A stretch of DNA of 64,000 bases from Faecalibacterium sp. An121. Lineage in GTDB: Bacteria; Bacillota; Clostridia; Oscillospirales; Ruminococcaceae. Positions 27,735-36,368 of this stretch are shown one piece after another. A program made the position numbers and the translations under genes. Numbering within the stretch: position 1 is the stretch's first letter; every line of letters begins with the position of its first letter. A model generated the notes under the pieces. The model saw nothing but the letters and a program-made list of their open reading frames with translations. It was not told the origin of the DNA and ran no database searches. The stretch spans positions 186,001 to 250,000 of the forward strand of contig NZ_NFLM01000001.1 in assembly GCF_002160915.1 (NCBI RefSeq), written 5' to 3'.

Positions 27735-27803
27735 GATTTACAGAAGAACGGAGGCGGTTGACTGCCGCGCCTATCATCCAAACTATATTGTAGGAGGTGT
27801 AAT

Positions 27804-28850
27804 ATGAAAATCAATGAAATCATTCGAAAAAAGAGGAAAGCCTTATCTCTCACACAAGAGCAAATTGCGGAGTATTTAGGTGTATCGACACCGGCAGTTA
27901 ATAAATGGGAGAAAGGCAGCACATATCCCGATATAACGCTTCTTCCCGCATTGGCGCGATTACTAAAGACAGACCTCAATACACTTATGTCTTTTCAAGA
28001 CGATTTGAGTGATGTAGAGATAGTCAATTTTGTAAATGAAGTCGATAAGATGGTTCGCGAAAAAGATTATGATACTGCTTTCAAAATGGGAATTGACAAG
28101 ATACATGAATACCCAACTTGTGAAGGTCTAACATATTCAGTAATCATGTATTTAAATGGTGCGCTGTTTCTTTACGGAGTTGCAGAGCCAGAACGCTATG
28201 AAGAAACCTTTATAGAATTTTATGAACGATTGTCTACCAGTGAAAATATTGAAATCAAGGAAACTGTAATCAGTATGTTGATTTCTTATAACCGAAAGAT
28301 AAAAAATTACTCTAAGGCAGAAGAACTCATTAACACTTACCCATCTGCTTCTGTTGATAAGGAAGAACAACTTGCCATTCTCTATACAGAGCAAGATAAA
28401 TTTTTGGACGCTTTAAAAATATGGGAACACAGGGTCTTAAATAGCGTAACCGAAATTCAAACCGCCTTAATGAATATGTTGGAGATAGCAGTAAAAGAGA
28501 ACCGAATGCAGGACGCAACCTTTTACACGGAAATTTATGAGCAAGTGTCAAAATTGTGCTATGTCCCACCATATATTCCCTATATTGCAAAACTCCAGCT
28601 TTCTGTTATCGAACAGGATAAAATGAAATGCTTAACTGCGCTCAAATCTATGTTACCAGCTATGCAAGAAGAATGGAAACCACAAGATTGTCCTCTTTAT
28701 CGTCATTTGTGTGGCAGTGAAACAAATATCTTTTCAGAACGACTATTTGATATGATGAAAAATGAAATGGAAAGCGGTAACGAGTTTTCATTTTTATCTA
28801 ATAATCCGGAGTATCAACAAATTCTCGAAGAACTAAAAGGTAGGGGCTGA
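27804..28850 (+). CDS. XRE-family regulator with helical-repeat C-terminal domain
   Basis: 348 residues. Residues 1-60 are a Cro/CI helix-turn-helix (LTQEQIAEYLGVSTPAVNKWEKG). The rest is all-helical with TPR-like units, as in peptide- or signal-sensing regulators of the Rgg/PlcR kind. The ATG at 27804 has GGAGGTG upstream. It has its own promoter and terminator and is AT-rich next to the GC-richer transfer genes. With the direct repeats around it, this looks like a module added to the ICE. Confidence 0.8.
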   Translation: MKINEIIRKKRKALSLTQEQIAEYLGVSTPAVNKWEKGSTYPDITLLPALARLLKTDLNTLMSFQDDLSDVEIVNFVNEVDKMVREKDYDTAFKMGIDKIHEYPTCEGLTYSVIMYLNGALFLYGVAEPERYEETFIEFYERLSTSENIEIKETVISMLISYNRKIKNYSKAEELINTYPSASVDKEEQLAILYTEQDKFLDALKIWEHRVLNSVTEIQTALMNMLEIAVKENRMQDATFYTEIYEQVSKLCYVPPYIPYIAKLQLSVIEQDKMKCLTALKSMLPAMQEEWKPQDCPLYRHLCGSETNIFSERLFDMMKNEMESGNEFSFLSNNPEYQQILEELKGRG

Positions 28851-28948
28851 ACTCATAGCAAACTCAGTCGAGCCAGCGGGCGGTCAAGATGAACGACGCA
28901 TACGCGCCGCTGCTGAGAGCTCTGCCGGCATTCACTCGTAATCAAACC

Positions 28949-28980
28949 AAAGGCGACAGCAAGGAGTGCTGTCGCCTTTT
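28949..28980 (+). terminator. Terminator downstream of the HTH/TPR gene
   Basis: AAGGCGACAGCA/TGCTGTCGCCTT perfect 12-bp stem with a 5-base loop, then TT. Confidence 0.75.
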
Positions 28981-29016
28981 ATGCTGAAACCCAGTCATTC
29001 AACTAAATAGAACTAC

Positions 29017-29083
29017 AATCCTCCCATCCCGGGAGGATTTTTTATTTACCCCAACCCCAGGCCCCAGGATACACCGGCAAATC
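29017..29083 (+). repeat. Imperfect direct repeat, right copy
   Basis: Matches 27581-27640 in layout: AATCCTCCC/GGGAGGATT hairpin with T-run, then TTTATTTACCC and GGATACACCGGCAAAT. It is followed by the maff2 leader. Confidence 0.7.
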
Positions 29084-29177
29084 AGCCCCCGCTGCGGTTG
29101 GCAGCTTATAAAAATCAACGATTTCAGGCGTGTATCCGACCGGCCGCAAGCTCTTTTTTGTACAGGAGGAAACTACC

Positions 29178-29336
29178 ATGGAATTTTTTAACTCCGCAAT
29201 CGAAGTCCTGCAGACCCTTGTTGTTGCTCTGGGCGCTGGTCTCGGCGTGTGGGGCGGCGTCAACCTGCTGGAAGGTTATGGGTCCGACAACCCCGGCTCG
29301 AAAAGCCAGGGCATGAAGCAGCTCATGGCTAAGTAG
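29178..29336 (+). pseudogene. maff2, 5' half, interrupted by the IME
   Basis: Maff2-family small membrane protein. Residues 1-51 (MEFFNSAIEVLQTLVVALGA..., ending GMKQLMA) are the normal N-terminus; one foreign codon and a TAG follow at the element junction. The ATG at 29178 has AGGAGGAAAC upstream. The rest of the gene is at 42,898-42,978. The family lies between virD4 and virB6 in Tn1549-like elements and is probably part of the transfer apparatus; its exact role is unknown. Confidence 0.85.
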
Positions 29337-29361
29337 ATGTAATCAAGAGAAGAAAGGAAAA

Positions 29362-29379
29362 GCACAATCCAGACGGAAC
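29362..29379. repeat. 18-bp perfect inverted repeat, left copy
   Basis: GCACAATCCAGACGGAAC; its exact reverse complement lies at 41109-41126, within the end of the small gene before the recombinase. Confidence 0.85.
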
Positions 29380-29403
29380 CGGCGGTTGTATCAAGAAATG
29401 TTT

Positions 29404-29432
29404 GTGGAATAGCAAGAACTTTGATATAATAG
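29404..29432 (+). promoter_or_regulatory. Promoter at the left end of the resistance block
   Basis: TTGTGG (29404-29409), 17-base spacer, TATAAT (29427-29432), 41 bases before the HTH gene start. Confidence 0.6.
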
Positions 29433-29472
29433 GAGCAGGAACCCCGGAACCGGGAGAAAGGCAGGAGGATAA

Positions 29473-29697
29473 ATGCACATAAGCTATAAACCCCTCTGGC
29501 ATACGCTGGTTGAGCGCAATATGAGAAAAGAGGACTTGCGGATTGCCGCCGGTCTTACCACAAATATGATTGCTAATATGGGAAAAGGGAAAAATATCAG
29601 CATGGAAACGCTGGTTCGTATCTGCGAATCCTTGAATTGTGGCATTCTGGATGTGATTGAATTAGAAAATGATGAAATCGAAAAACCCCAAAAATAA
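29473..29697 (+). CDS. Small Cro/CI-type helix-turn-helix regulator
   Basis: 74 residues, almost all one helix-turn-helix (LRIAAGLTTNMIANMGKGKNISMETLVRI; read in two parts), of the YozG-like kind. The ATG at 29473 has AGGAGG upstream. First gene of the AT-rich block; may regulate its own promoter or element functions. Confidence 0.75.
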   Translation: MHISYKPLWHTLVERNMRKEDLRIAAGLTTNMIANMGKGKNISMETLVRICESLNCGILDVIELENDEIEKPQK

Positions 29698-29727
29698 AAC
29701 AATGTGCTGAAATGGAGAAAAATAAAA

Positions 29728-29850
29728 GTGAAGAAAAAAATCAGAATCATTCTTATAATGTGCTTATTAGCTATCTTTTGTGAAATTAAAAAAATTATAA
29801 ATATGTTGAGTAGAAGCAAAAGATTTGGCTTGGAATTTTTACAGCAGTGA
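29728..29850 (+). CDS. Possible 40-residue membrane peptide
   Basis: A GTG start with GGAG 13 bases upstream. Basic N-terminus, one hydrophobic stretch (IRIILIMCLLAIFC), basic C-terminus. It could be a chance ORF in AT-rich DNA. Confidence 0.3.
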   Translation: MKKKIRIILIMCLLAIFCEIKKIINMLSRSKRFGLEFLQQ

Positions 29851-29872
29851 ATCGATAAAAGGAGCATGCTTG

Positions 29873-30742
29873 ATGGTAGATAATATTATTAAATCAGTAG
29901 CAGAGAAATTATCCTCTCTGTCTTATATAGAAGGTATTGTTTTAGGTGGTTCACGTGCAAGGGGCACCCATACAGAGGATTCGGATATAGATATCGGCAT
30001 CTATTACAATTCAGAATCATTTGACATAAATACTATTAATCAATTCGCTACAAAGCTGGATGATGAGCATAGAAATAACCTTGTTGTACCTCCCGGAGCA
30101 TGGGGTGATTGGATTAATGGCGGCGGATGGTTAGTCATAAACGGGTATCATGTGGATTTAATTTTACGTGATATTAAACGTGTGGAACAAATAATGAAAG
30201 ATACAGAGCACGGAATTGTTACTGCCAATTATCAGACTGGGCATCCCCATGGTTATATTAGTGCAATGTATCGAGGAGAATTAGCGATTAGCAAAATACT
30301 ATATGCTAAGAATGAAAGCTTATGCGAATTAAAAAAACAGGCAGAAACTTATCCCAATGCTTTGCAGAAAAGTTTAGTTAACTTTTTTATGTTTGAAGCA
30401 GGGTTCTCTTTAATGTTTGTAAAAGCAAATTCGGGAACAGACGATAAATATTATATTGCGGGTCATGTTTTTCGTATAGTTTCATGTTTAAATCAAGTGT
30501 TATTTGCATGTAATAATGCTTATTGTATCAACGAAAAGAAAGCTATAAAACTGCTTGAAACTTTTGAACATAAACCTGAAAAATATACCGAGAAGGTAAA
30601 TCATATTTTTGAAGTACTCGGTATCTCACTTTTTGAATGCTACGACATGACCGAGAAGCTTTATAATGAAGTGAATGAAATTGTATCGGAGATAAATAAC
30701 TTTTTAAACGAGGAGAGTTCAGATGAAAGAAAACAAATATGA
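29873..30742 (+). CDS. Nucleotidyltransferase-domain protein of the aadE-sat4-aphA3 region
   Basis: 289 residues. The N-terminal nucleotidyltransferase motif GGSRARGTHTEDSDIDIGIY holds the two metal-binding aspartates; VDLILRD gives the third. A helical C-terminal domain follows. In Gram-positive Tn5405-like clusters a gene of this kind precedes a methyltransferase and ant(6). Whether it modifies an antibiotic is not known. The ATG at 29873 has GGAG 8 bases upstream; it overlaps the next gene by 20 bases. Confidence 0.75.
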   Translation: MVDNIIKSVAEKLSSLSYIEGIVLGGSRARGTHTEDSDIDIGIYYNSESFDINTINQFATKLDDEHRNNLVVPPGAWGDWINGGGWLVINGYHVDLILRDIKRVEQIMKDTEHGIVTANYQTGHPHGYISAMYRGELAISKILYAKNESLCELKKQAETYPNALQKSLVNFFMFEAGFSLMFVKANSGTDDKYYIAGHVFRIVSCLNQVLFACNNAYCINEKKAIKLLETFEHKPEKYTEKVNHIFEVLGISLFECYDMTEKLYNEVNEIVSEINNFLNEESSDERKQI

Positions 30743-31457
30743 TGATAATATATTTTTTCAAAAATACAGTCAAATGAGTCGCTCGCAGAAAGGACTGGCT
30801 GGTGCGGGAGAATGGGAGACTTTGAAAAAGATGCTACCTGATTTTAAGGGTAAGCGTGTGCTTGATTTAGGATGCGGCTATGGATGGCACTGTATATATG
30901 CGATGGAAAACGGTGCTTCCTCTGTAGTAGGTGTTGATATTTCTCATAAAATGCTCGAAGTAGCAAAAGGAAAAACCCATTTTCCACAGATTGAATATGA
31001 ATGCTGTGCCATAGAAGATGTGGATTTCCCAGAGGAGAGCTTTGATGTAATACTAAGTTCGCTTGCGTTTCATTATGTAGCAGACTATGAGAATTTAATA
31101 AAAAAGATATATAGGATGCTGAAGGCTGGTGGCAATTTAGTTTTTACAGTTGAACATCCTGTTTTTACTGCTCATGGAACACAAGACTGGTATTATAACG
31201 AAAAAGGAGAAATACTGCATTTCCCGGTGGACAATTATTATTATGAGGGCAAACGGACAGCTATGTTTTTGGAAGAAAAGGTTACAAAATATCATAGAAC
31301 ACTGACCACATATCTAAATACACTGCTTTCAAATAGTTTTATAATAAATCAGATTGTGGAGCCACAGCCGCCAGAGAACATGATGGATATTCCGGGGATG
31401 GCGGATGAAATGCGACGCCCAATGATGCTGATTGTATCGGCAAAAAAGAAGATGTAA
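30723..31457 (+). CDS. SAM-dependent class I methyltransferase
   Basis: 244 residues. The SAM-binding motif is VLDLGCGYGWH, with VVGVDIS as motif II, and a DVILSSLAFHYV motif. The substrate is unknown. It lies between the nucleotidyltransferase and ant(6), the usual order of this resistance cluster, and starts inside the previous gene. The ATG at 30723 has GAGGAG upstream. Confidence 0.8.
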   Translation: MKENKYDDNIFFQKYSQMSRSQKGLAGAGEWETLKKMLPDFKGKRVLDLGCGYGWHCIYAMENGASSVVGVDISHKMLEVAKGKTHFPQIEYECCAIEDVDFPEESFDVILSSLAFHYVADYENLIKKIYRMLKAGGNLVFTVEHPVFTAHGTQDWYYNEKGEILHFPVDNYYYEGKRTAMFLEEKVTKYHRTLTTYLNTLLSNSFIINQIVEPQPPENMMDIPGMADEMRRPMMLIVSAKKKM

Positions 31458-31489
31458 TAATATAGAAAAAATAAACGAGGAGTATGTAA

Positions 31490-32398
31490 ATGAGATCAGA
31501 AAAAGAAATGATGGATTTAGTACTTTCTTTAGCAGAACAGGATGAACGTATTCGAATTGTGACCCTTGAGGGGTCACGCGCAAATATTAATATACCTAAG
31601 GACGAATTCCAGGATTATGATGTCACATACTTCGTAACAGATGTGGAATCCTTTACTTTAAAGGATGAATGGCTTAAAAGCTTCGGGAATATTATAATGA
31701 TGCAAAAACCGGAGGATATGGAACTATTCCCGGCTGAAGAGAAAGGCTACTCCTATATAATACTTTTTGATGATTATAATAAAATAGACCTTACCTTATT
31801 GCCCCTGGAAGAGTTGGGAAACTACCTGAATGACGATAAATTGATAAAGATTATTCTGGATAAGGATGGAAGGATTCAGCAAGCTGTAGTTCCGACCGAC
31901 ATGGATTATCATATAAGAAAACCCAGTGCCCGGGAATACGATGACTGCTGCAATGAATTCTGGAACACCACTACCTATGTGGTTAAGGGACTGTGCCGTA
32001 AGGAAATTTTATTTGCTATTGATCATTTTAATCAGATTGTTCGCCATGAGCTGCTGAGAATGATATCATGGAAGGTCGGCATCGAAACAGGCTTTAAATT
32101 AAGTGTAGGCAAGAACTATAAGTTTATTGAAAGGTATATATCCGAGGATTTGTGGGAGAAACTTTTGTCCACCTACCGGATGGATTCCTATGAAAACATA
32201 TGGGAAGCATTATTTCTATGCCATCAATTGTTCAGGGCGGTATCCGGTGAGGTGGCGGAAAGGCTTCATTATGCCTATCCGGAGTATGATAGGAATATAA
32301 CAAAATATACCAGGGACATGTATAAAAAATACACTGGTAAAACCGGCTGCCTGGATAGCACATATGCCGCTGATATAGAAGAGAGGCGGGAACAGTGA
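31490..32398 (+). CDS. ant(6)-Ia: Aminoglycoside 6-adenylyltransferase ANT(6)-Ia type (streptomycin resistance)
   Basis: Inactivates streptomycin by adenylation at the 6-hydroxyl. 302 residues, of typical length, with the nucleotidyltransferase motif EGSRANINIPKDEFQDYDVTYF read as EGSR...QDYD. The sequence closely fits the ANT(6)-Ia/AadE family by memory; the exact allele is not assigned. It overlaps sat4 by 4 bases. The ATG at 31490 has GAGGAG upstream. Part of the classic ant(6)-sat4-aph(3')-III cluster. Confidence 0.92.
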   Translation: MRSEKEMMDLVLSLAEQDERIRIVTLEGSRANINIPKDEFQDYDVTYFVTDVESFTLKDEWLKSFGNIIMMQKPEDMELFPAEEKGYSYIILFDDYNKIDLTLLPLEELGNYLNDDKLIKIILDKDGRIQQAVVPTDMDYHIRKPSAREYDDCCNEFWNTTTYVVKGLCRKEILFAIDHFNQIVRHELLRMISWKVGIETGFKLSVGKNYKFIERYISEDLWEKLLSTYRMDSYENIWEALFLCHQLFRAVSGEVAERLHYAYPEYDRNITKYTRDMYKKYTGKTGCLDSTYAADIEERREQ

Positions 32399-32937
32399 TT
32401 ACAGAAATGAAAGCAGGGCACCTGAAAGATATCGATAAACCCAGCGAACCATTTGAGGTGATAGGTAAGATTATACCGAGGTATGAAAACGAGAATTGGA
32501 CCTTTACAGAATTACTCTATGAAGCGCCATATTTAAAAAGCTACCAAGACGAAGAGGATGAAGAGGATGAGGAGGCAGATTGCCTTGAATATATTGACAA
32601 TACTGATAAGATAATATATCTTTACTACCAAGACGATAAATGCGTCGGAAAAGTTAAACTGCGAAAAAATTGGAACCGGTACGCTTATATAGAAGATATC
32701 GCCGTATGTAAGGATTTCAGGGGGCAAGGCATAGGCAGCGCGCTTATCAATATATCTATAGAATGGGCAAAGCATAAAAACTTGCATGGACTAATGCTTG
32801 AAACCCAGGACAATAACCTTATAGCTTGTAAATTCTATCATAATTGTGGTTTCAAAATCGGCTCCGTCGATACTATGTTATACGCCAACTTTGAAAACAA
32901 CTTTGAAAAAGCTGTTTTCTGGTATTTAAGGTTTTAG
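32395..32937 (+). CDS. sat4: Streptothricin N-acetyltransferase SAT-4
   Basis: Acetylates streptothricin (nourseothricin). 180 residues, GNAT fold with the acetyl-CoA motif FRGQGIGSALI. An acidic run (EDEEDEEAD) near residue 55 is characteristic of this protein. The reading frame starts with GTG or the ATG a few codons later and overlaps ant(6) by 4 bases. Intact. Confidence 0.93.
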   Translation: MITEMKAGHLKDIDKPSEPFEVIGKIIPRYENENWTFTELLYEAPYLKSYQDEEDEEDEEADCLEYIDNTDKIIYLYYQDDKCVGKVKLRKNWNRYAYIEDIAVCKDFRGQGIGSALINISIEWAKHKNLHGLMLETQDNNLIACKFYHNCGFKIGSVDTMLYANFENNFEKAVFWYLRF

Positions 32938-32968
32938 AATGCAAGGAACAGTGAATTGGAGTTCGTCT

Positions 32969-32977
32969 TGTTATAAT
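32969..32977 (+). promoter_or_regulatory. Extended -10 promoter upstream of aph(3')-III
   Basis: TGtTATAAT, about 53 bases before the aph gene start. No good -35 box. Confidence 0.5.
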
Positions 32978-33029
32978 TAGCTTCTTGGGGTATCTTTAAA
33001 TACTGTAGAAAAGAGGAAGGAAATAATAA

Positions 33030-33824
33030 ATGGCTAAAATGAGAATATCACCGGAATTGAAAAAACTGATCGAAAAATACCGCTGCGTAAAAGATACGGA
33101 AGGAATGTCTCCTGCTAAGGTATATAAGCTGGTGGGAGAAAATGAAAACCTATATTTAAAAATGACGGACAGCCGGTATAAAGGGACCACCTATGATGTG
33201 GAACGGGAAAAGGACATGATGCTATGGCTGGAAGGAAAGCTGCCTGTTCCAAAGGTCCTGCACTTTGAACGGCATGATGGCTGGAGCAATCTGCTCATGA
33301 GTGAGGCCGATGGCGTCCTTTGCTCGGAAGAGTATGAAGATGAACAAAGCCCTGAAAAGATTATCGAGCTGTATGCGGAGTGCATCAGGCTCTTTCACTC
33401 CATCGACATATCGGATTGTCCCTATACGAATAGCTTAGACAGCCGCTTAGCCGAATTGGATTACTTACTGAATAACGATCTGGCCGATGTGGATTGCGAA
33501 AACTGGGAAGAAGACACTCCATTTAAAGATCCGCGCGAGCTGTATGATTTTTTAAAGACGGAAAAGCCCGAAGAGGAACTTGTCTTTTCCCACGGCGACC
33601 TGGGAGACAGCAACATCTTTGTGAAAGATGGCAAAGTAAGTGGCTTTATTGATCTTGGGAGAAGCGGCAGGGCGGACAAGTGGTATGACATTGCCTTCTG
33701 CGTCCGGTCGATCAGGGAGGATATCGGGGAAGAACAGTATGTCGAGCTATTTTTTGACTTACTGGGGATCAAGCCTGATTGGGAGAAAATAAAATATTAT
33801 ATTTTACTGGATGAATTGTTTTAG
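33030..33824 (+). CDS. aph(3')-IIIa: Aminoglycoside 3'-phosphotransferase APH(3')-IIIa
   Basis: Phosphorylates kanamycin, neomycin and related drugs. 264 residues, the exact size of APH(3')-IIIa. The catalytic loop HGDLGDSN (Asp at about 190) and the metal-binding DLGR are intact. The ATG at 33030 has AGGAAGG upstream. Last gene of the resistance cluster, followed by a strong terminator. Confidence 0.96.
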   Translation: MAKMRISPELKKLIEKYRCVKDTEGMSPAKVYKLVGENENLYLKMTDSRYKGTTYDVEREKDMMLWLEGKLPVPKVLHFERHDGWSNLLMSEADGVLCSEEYEDEQSPEKIIELYAECIRLFHSIDISDCPYTNSLDSRLAELDYLLNNDLADVDCENWEEDTPFKDPRELYDFLKTEKPEEELVFSHGDLGDSNIFVKDGKVSGFIDLGRSGRADKWYDIAFCVRSIREDIGEEQYVELFFDLLGIKPDWEKIKYYILLDELF

Positions 33825-33834
33825 TACCTAGATT

Positions 33835-33877
33835 TAGATGTCTAAAAAGCTTTAACTACAAGCTTTTTAGACATCTA
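33835..33877 (+). terminator. Terminator of the resistance cluster
   Basis: Perfect 18-bp stem (33835-33852 with 33860-33877) with a 7-base loop; AAGCTTTTTAGA in the 3' arm. Long enough to be a two-way stop. Confidence 0.75.
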
Positions 33878-34099
33878 ATCTTTTCTGAAGTACATCCGCA
33901 ACTGTCCATACTCTGATGTTTTATATCTTTTCTAAAAGTTCGCTAGATAGAGTTCTATATTAGAGATGTAAAGAGTTTTGGTGAAGAGGTTTGTGAGTAT
34001 GGCTTTTATAACCAGGGTGCAATGAGAAGCACTAACAGCAGCTAGCTTAAGAACGCATAGGATATACTTTTTATGGAAGTCACAGAGGAGGAATAAAAT

Positions 34100-34480
34100 T
34101 TGAACAGGATTAACAGAGTAACCTCTATTCTTATTCAGCTGCAATCAAAAAAAATAATTCCTGCCAAAGAAATTGCACAGCGATTTAATATAAGCTTAAG
34201 GACAGTTTACAGAGATATCCGGACACTTGAAGAAGCCGGAATACCAATTGGATCTGAGGCCGGAAAAGGATATTTTCTTGTAGAGGGCTTCCTACTTCCG
34301 CCGGTAATGTTTACAGCGGCGGAAGTGGGTGCATTGATTACAGCAGGGAAATTTTTAAATTGCCATGGAGATGAATCATTTATAAAGGATTTTGATTCAG
34401 CTATGTATAAAATCACACGACTTCATCACTCAAATGTAATTCTTCTATCGGCGTGTTTTCATATTTCCGATTGTTGGTAA
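34100..34480 (+). pseudogene. YafY-like (HTH/WYL) regulator, truncated
   Basis: The first ~105 residues are the DeoR-type HTH and start of a YafY-like regulator (IPAKEIAQRFNISLRTVYRDIR). These proteins are about 300 residues; here the frame passes the junction near 34,415 and ends after 126 codons with an unrelated tail. TTG start at 34100 with GAGGAGG upstream. The 3' part overlaps an opposite-strand XRE gene that is also cut, so this is a recombination scar. Confidence 0.75.
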
Positions 34481-34691
34481 GGCCGAGCAGATAGTCAACG
34501 GACACCTGATAGAAGTCTGCCAGCTTCAACAGGCTGCCGTGATTGATTTCCTTGTATTCATCGTTGTCGTTTTCATAGCTGCCGAGGGCTGATTTTGAAA
34601 TGCCGGTTTTCTGCGCCAATTCTTCCAGATTTAAGCCCTGTTCCACCCGTAAATCTTTCAGGCGTTCCTGTACGGAAATGCGGGTTTTCAT
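34413..34691 (-). CDS. XRE-family regulator of the IME backbone, C-terminally truncated
   Basis: 92 residues with a clean Cro/CI helix-turn-helix (LEELAQKTGISKSALGSYEN). Related proteins in clostridial elements run on past residue 87; here the frame stops (ELHLSDEVV) at the cargo junction. The start (ATG at 34691) has AAGGAGC upstream. It may retain DNA binding. Confidence 0.75.
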   Translation of the reverse strand: MKTRISVQERLKDLRVEQGLNLEELAQKTGISKSALGSYENDNDEYKEINHGSLLKLADFYQVSVDYLLGLTNNRKYENTPIEELHLSDEVV

Positions 34692-34940
34692 AGATACATC
34701 GCTCCTTCCTGCGGCTGGCTGCCGCCGTCAATTTCATTATACCATACCCGTTCCGCAATCGTGGAAATTTTCGATTTTGGGGCGGTTTTCCTACTTTGTG
34801 GATATACGGGAGAAGGCTCAAAAATGTGCCATAATGGGCTTAGTTCATCGATGGATTATTCCAATCGAATGACCGGCCTGTATGGGATATGCTCCCCGGC
34901 GATGTAGCGCAACGACTTGCGGCAGGGAAATGGAGGAACC
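34692..34940. other. Intergenic control region of the IME
   Basis: About 250 bases between the divergent XRE gene and the backbone genes. No clear gene. It should hold the XRE promoter and those of the mobilization genes; no operator was recognised with confidence. Confidence 0.3.
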
Positions 34941-35087
34941 ATGACCGCAACGAGCGTACCAAAGGGAGCGAAACGCCGTTGTGAGAGCCAGGGGCAGGAA
35001 CGACATCAGGGAGAACCGGCGAAAATGAACACCGAATTGATACCGAAACACAACAATCCGATAGGGCATAGTCTACCCTATCCATAA
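34941..35087 (+). CDS. Possible 48-residue basic protein
   Basis: ATG at 34941 with GGAGG only 4 bases away. Basic, polar, no membrane segment. I cannot name a family. GC content fits the backbone. It might be a small conserved ORF or chance. Confidence 0.35.
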   Translation: MTATSVPKGAKRRCESQGQERHQGEPAKMNTELIPKHNNPIGHSLPYP

Positions 35088-35109
35088 TACTACGGGGGAT
35101 TTCCGGGCG

Positions 35110-35135
35110 GCTCTATGGCCGCTTTTTCCTTGAAA
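35110..35135 (+). terminator. Short terminator-like hairpin
   Basis: GCGGC/GCCGC stem followed by TTTTT, between the small ORF and the next gene. Confidence 0.4.
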
Positions 35136-35224
35136 ATCGCCCCGAAACACGACACTAAAATCTGCTATCCGTCTATTGCGGCTGTTACGGCTGAAATGGG
35201 CGGATTTTTGTTTAAGGAGGCACC

Positions 35225-35416
35225 ATGCCGAGAATGCCGAAAAAGAGGAAGCTGGAACTGTCTTTCTTCCTCAATGAACGGGGGCGGGTAACGTACAACG
35301 ACCTTTGCCGGAAATGCCAGCGCACTTGCAAGCAGAGTTTCCGGGCGGTCATTGTGGACTGCCCCTATTATCTTTCCAAACGCTCAAAACGAAAAGTAAA
35401 GGAGGACACCGATTGA
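35225..35416 (+). CDS. Small basic protein of clostridial mobilizable elements
   Basis: 63 residues, Lys/Arg-rich, with four Cys (LCRKCQRTCKQ... and CPYY) that may bind zinc. The function is unknown. ATG at 35225 with AAGGAGG upstream; its stop touches the next start. Confidence 0.6.
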   Translation: MPRMPKKRKLELSFFLNERGRVTYNDLCRKCQRTCKQSFRAVIVDCPYYLSKRSKRKVKEDTD

Positions 35417-35755
35417 ATGGAAGTTGAATTTATGACCGCAGACACCGCCCTACCGCCCTGTATGCCGCTGCCGAGAGCCATGCTGCGGCTCCCGATCAGC
35501 AGCACCGCAAAGGTCATGTACGCCCGGATGTTGGATATTGTTTTCTTGTCAGGTATAGAGGACGCCAACGGGATTTTGTTTATCCATTTCCCTATCGTGG
35601 AACTGGCGGCGGCACTTGCCCGCAGCACCATGACCGTGAAGCGTTCCCTGAATGAATTGGAGGACGCCGGACTGATACTGCGAGTGCGTCAGGGCTTCGG
35701 GGAACCCAACAAAATATATGTACTCATTCCGAAGAAGGAGGCCAGCCGCCGATGA
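35417..35755 (+). CDS. RepA N-terminal-like winged-helix protein
   Basis: 112 residues, resembling only the N-terminal domain of the RepA initiator family (SSTAKVMYARMLDIVF, then STMTVKRSLNELEDAGLI). A DNA-binding role in replication or control is inferred. The C-terminal part of full RepA is absent. It overlaps the next gene by 4 bases. Confidence 0.65.
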   Translation: MEVEFMTADTALPPCMPLPRAMLRLPISSTAKVMYARMLDIVFLSGIEDANGILFIHFPIVELAAALARSTMTVKRSLNELEDAGLILRVRQGFGEPNKIYVLIPKKEASRR

Positions 35756-36051
35756 ATGAAAAGCTGGAAAAACTCAATCAGGAGATAGAGAAAACGGAAA
35801 AGAAGCTGCGCTGGGCGCAACAGGAGGAAAAGCGTCTGACCCATCAGGCTAAGGCGCTGACCCGGAAGGAACGGACGCACCGGCTTTGCACCAGAGCCGC
35901 CATGCTGGAAAGCTACCTTCCCCACCCGGAAGCCATCACGGATGAACAGGTCAGTTTGTTCTTGAAGCTGCTGTTCCGGAAGGACAGCACCCGGCAGCTT
36001 ATGGAAAAAGTGTTCGCCGGAAACGGCACAGAGAAGGAGGGCGCAGAATGA
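35752..36051 (+). CDS. DUF3847-like coiled-coil protein
   Basis: 99 residues. The first 45 residues form a coiled coil (LEKLNQEIEKTEKKLRWAQQ). Small proteins of this kind precede relaxase genes in clostridial elements and may help mobilization. Overlaps both neighbours by 4 bases. Confidence 0.65.
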   Translation: MNEKLEKLNQEIEKTEKKLRWAQQEEKRLTHQAKALTRKERTHRLCTRAAMLESYLPHPEAITDEQVSLFLKLLFRKDSTRQLMEKVFAGNGTEKEGAE

Positions 36052-36368
36052 AGATGGATTTTTCAAAAGACGAGTTGGCTATGGTCTATCAGTACGCCGC
36101 CGGTACGAAGGAAGAAACTCTTGCGGGGCTGAAAGAAATCGTGCCGGTTATCCGTGACCGGCAGACAAGGGAGATTGTGGAGAATACCATCCGAAAGCTG
36201 GACGCCATCCCGGAGCCGGAGTGCCGCCGCTTTATCGCTGATACGAAGCAGCGGTTTATCCAGAAGCGGGACAATTCCATCCGGCGCAGGCTTGCCGAAG
36301 CCAAGGCACAGGCGAGGGCGGAAAAGCCACATCCCAAGAGAAAACAGCCAGACCGGGAACGGTCATAA
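36048..36368 (+). CDS. Transposon-transfer assisting-type (TTRAP-like) protein
   Basis: 106 residues. The first 70 (DELAMVYQYAAGTKEETLAGL...IVENTIRKLDAI) resemble the transposon-transfer assisting family; the tail is basic. The precise role is unknown. Last gene of the small operon before the oriT-like hairpin. Confidence 0.6.
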   Translation: MKMDFSKDELAMVYQYAAGTKEETLAGLKEIVPVIRDRQTREIVENTIRKLDAIPEPECRRFIADTKQRFIQKRDNSIRRRLAEAKAQARAEKPHPKRKQPDRERS

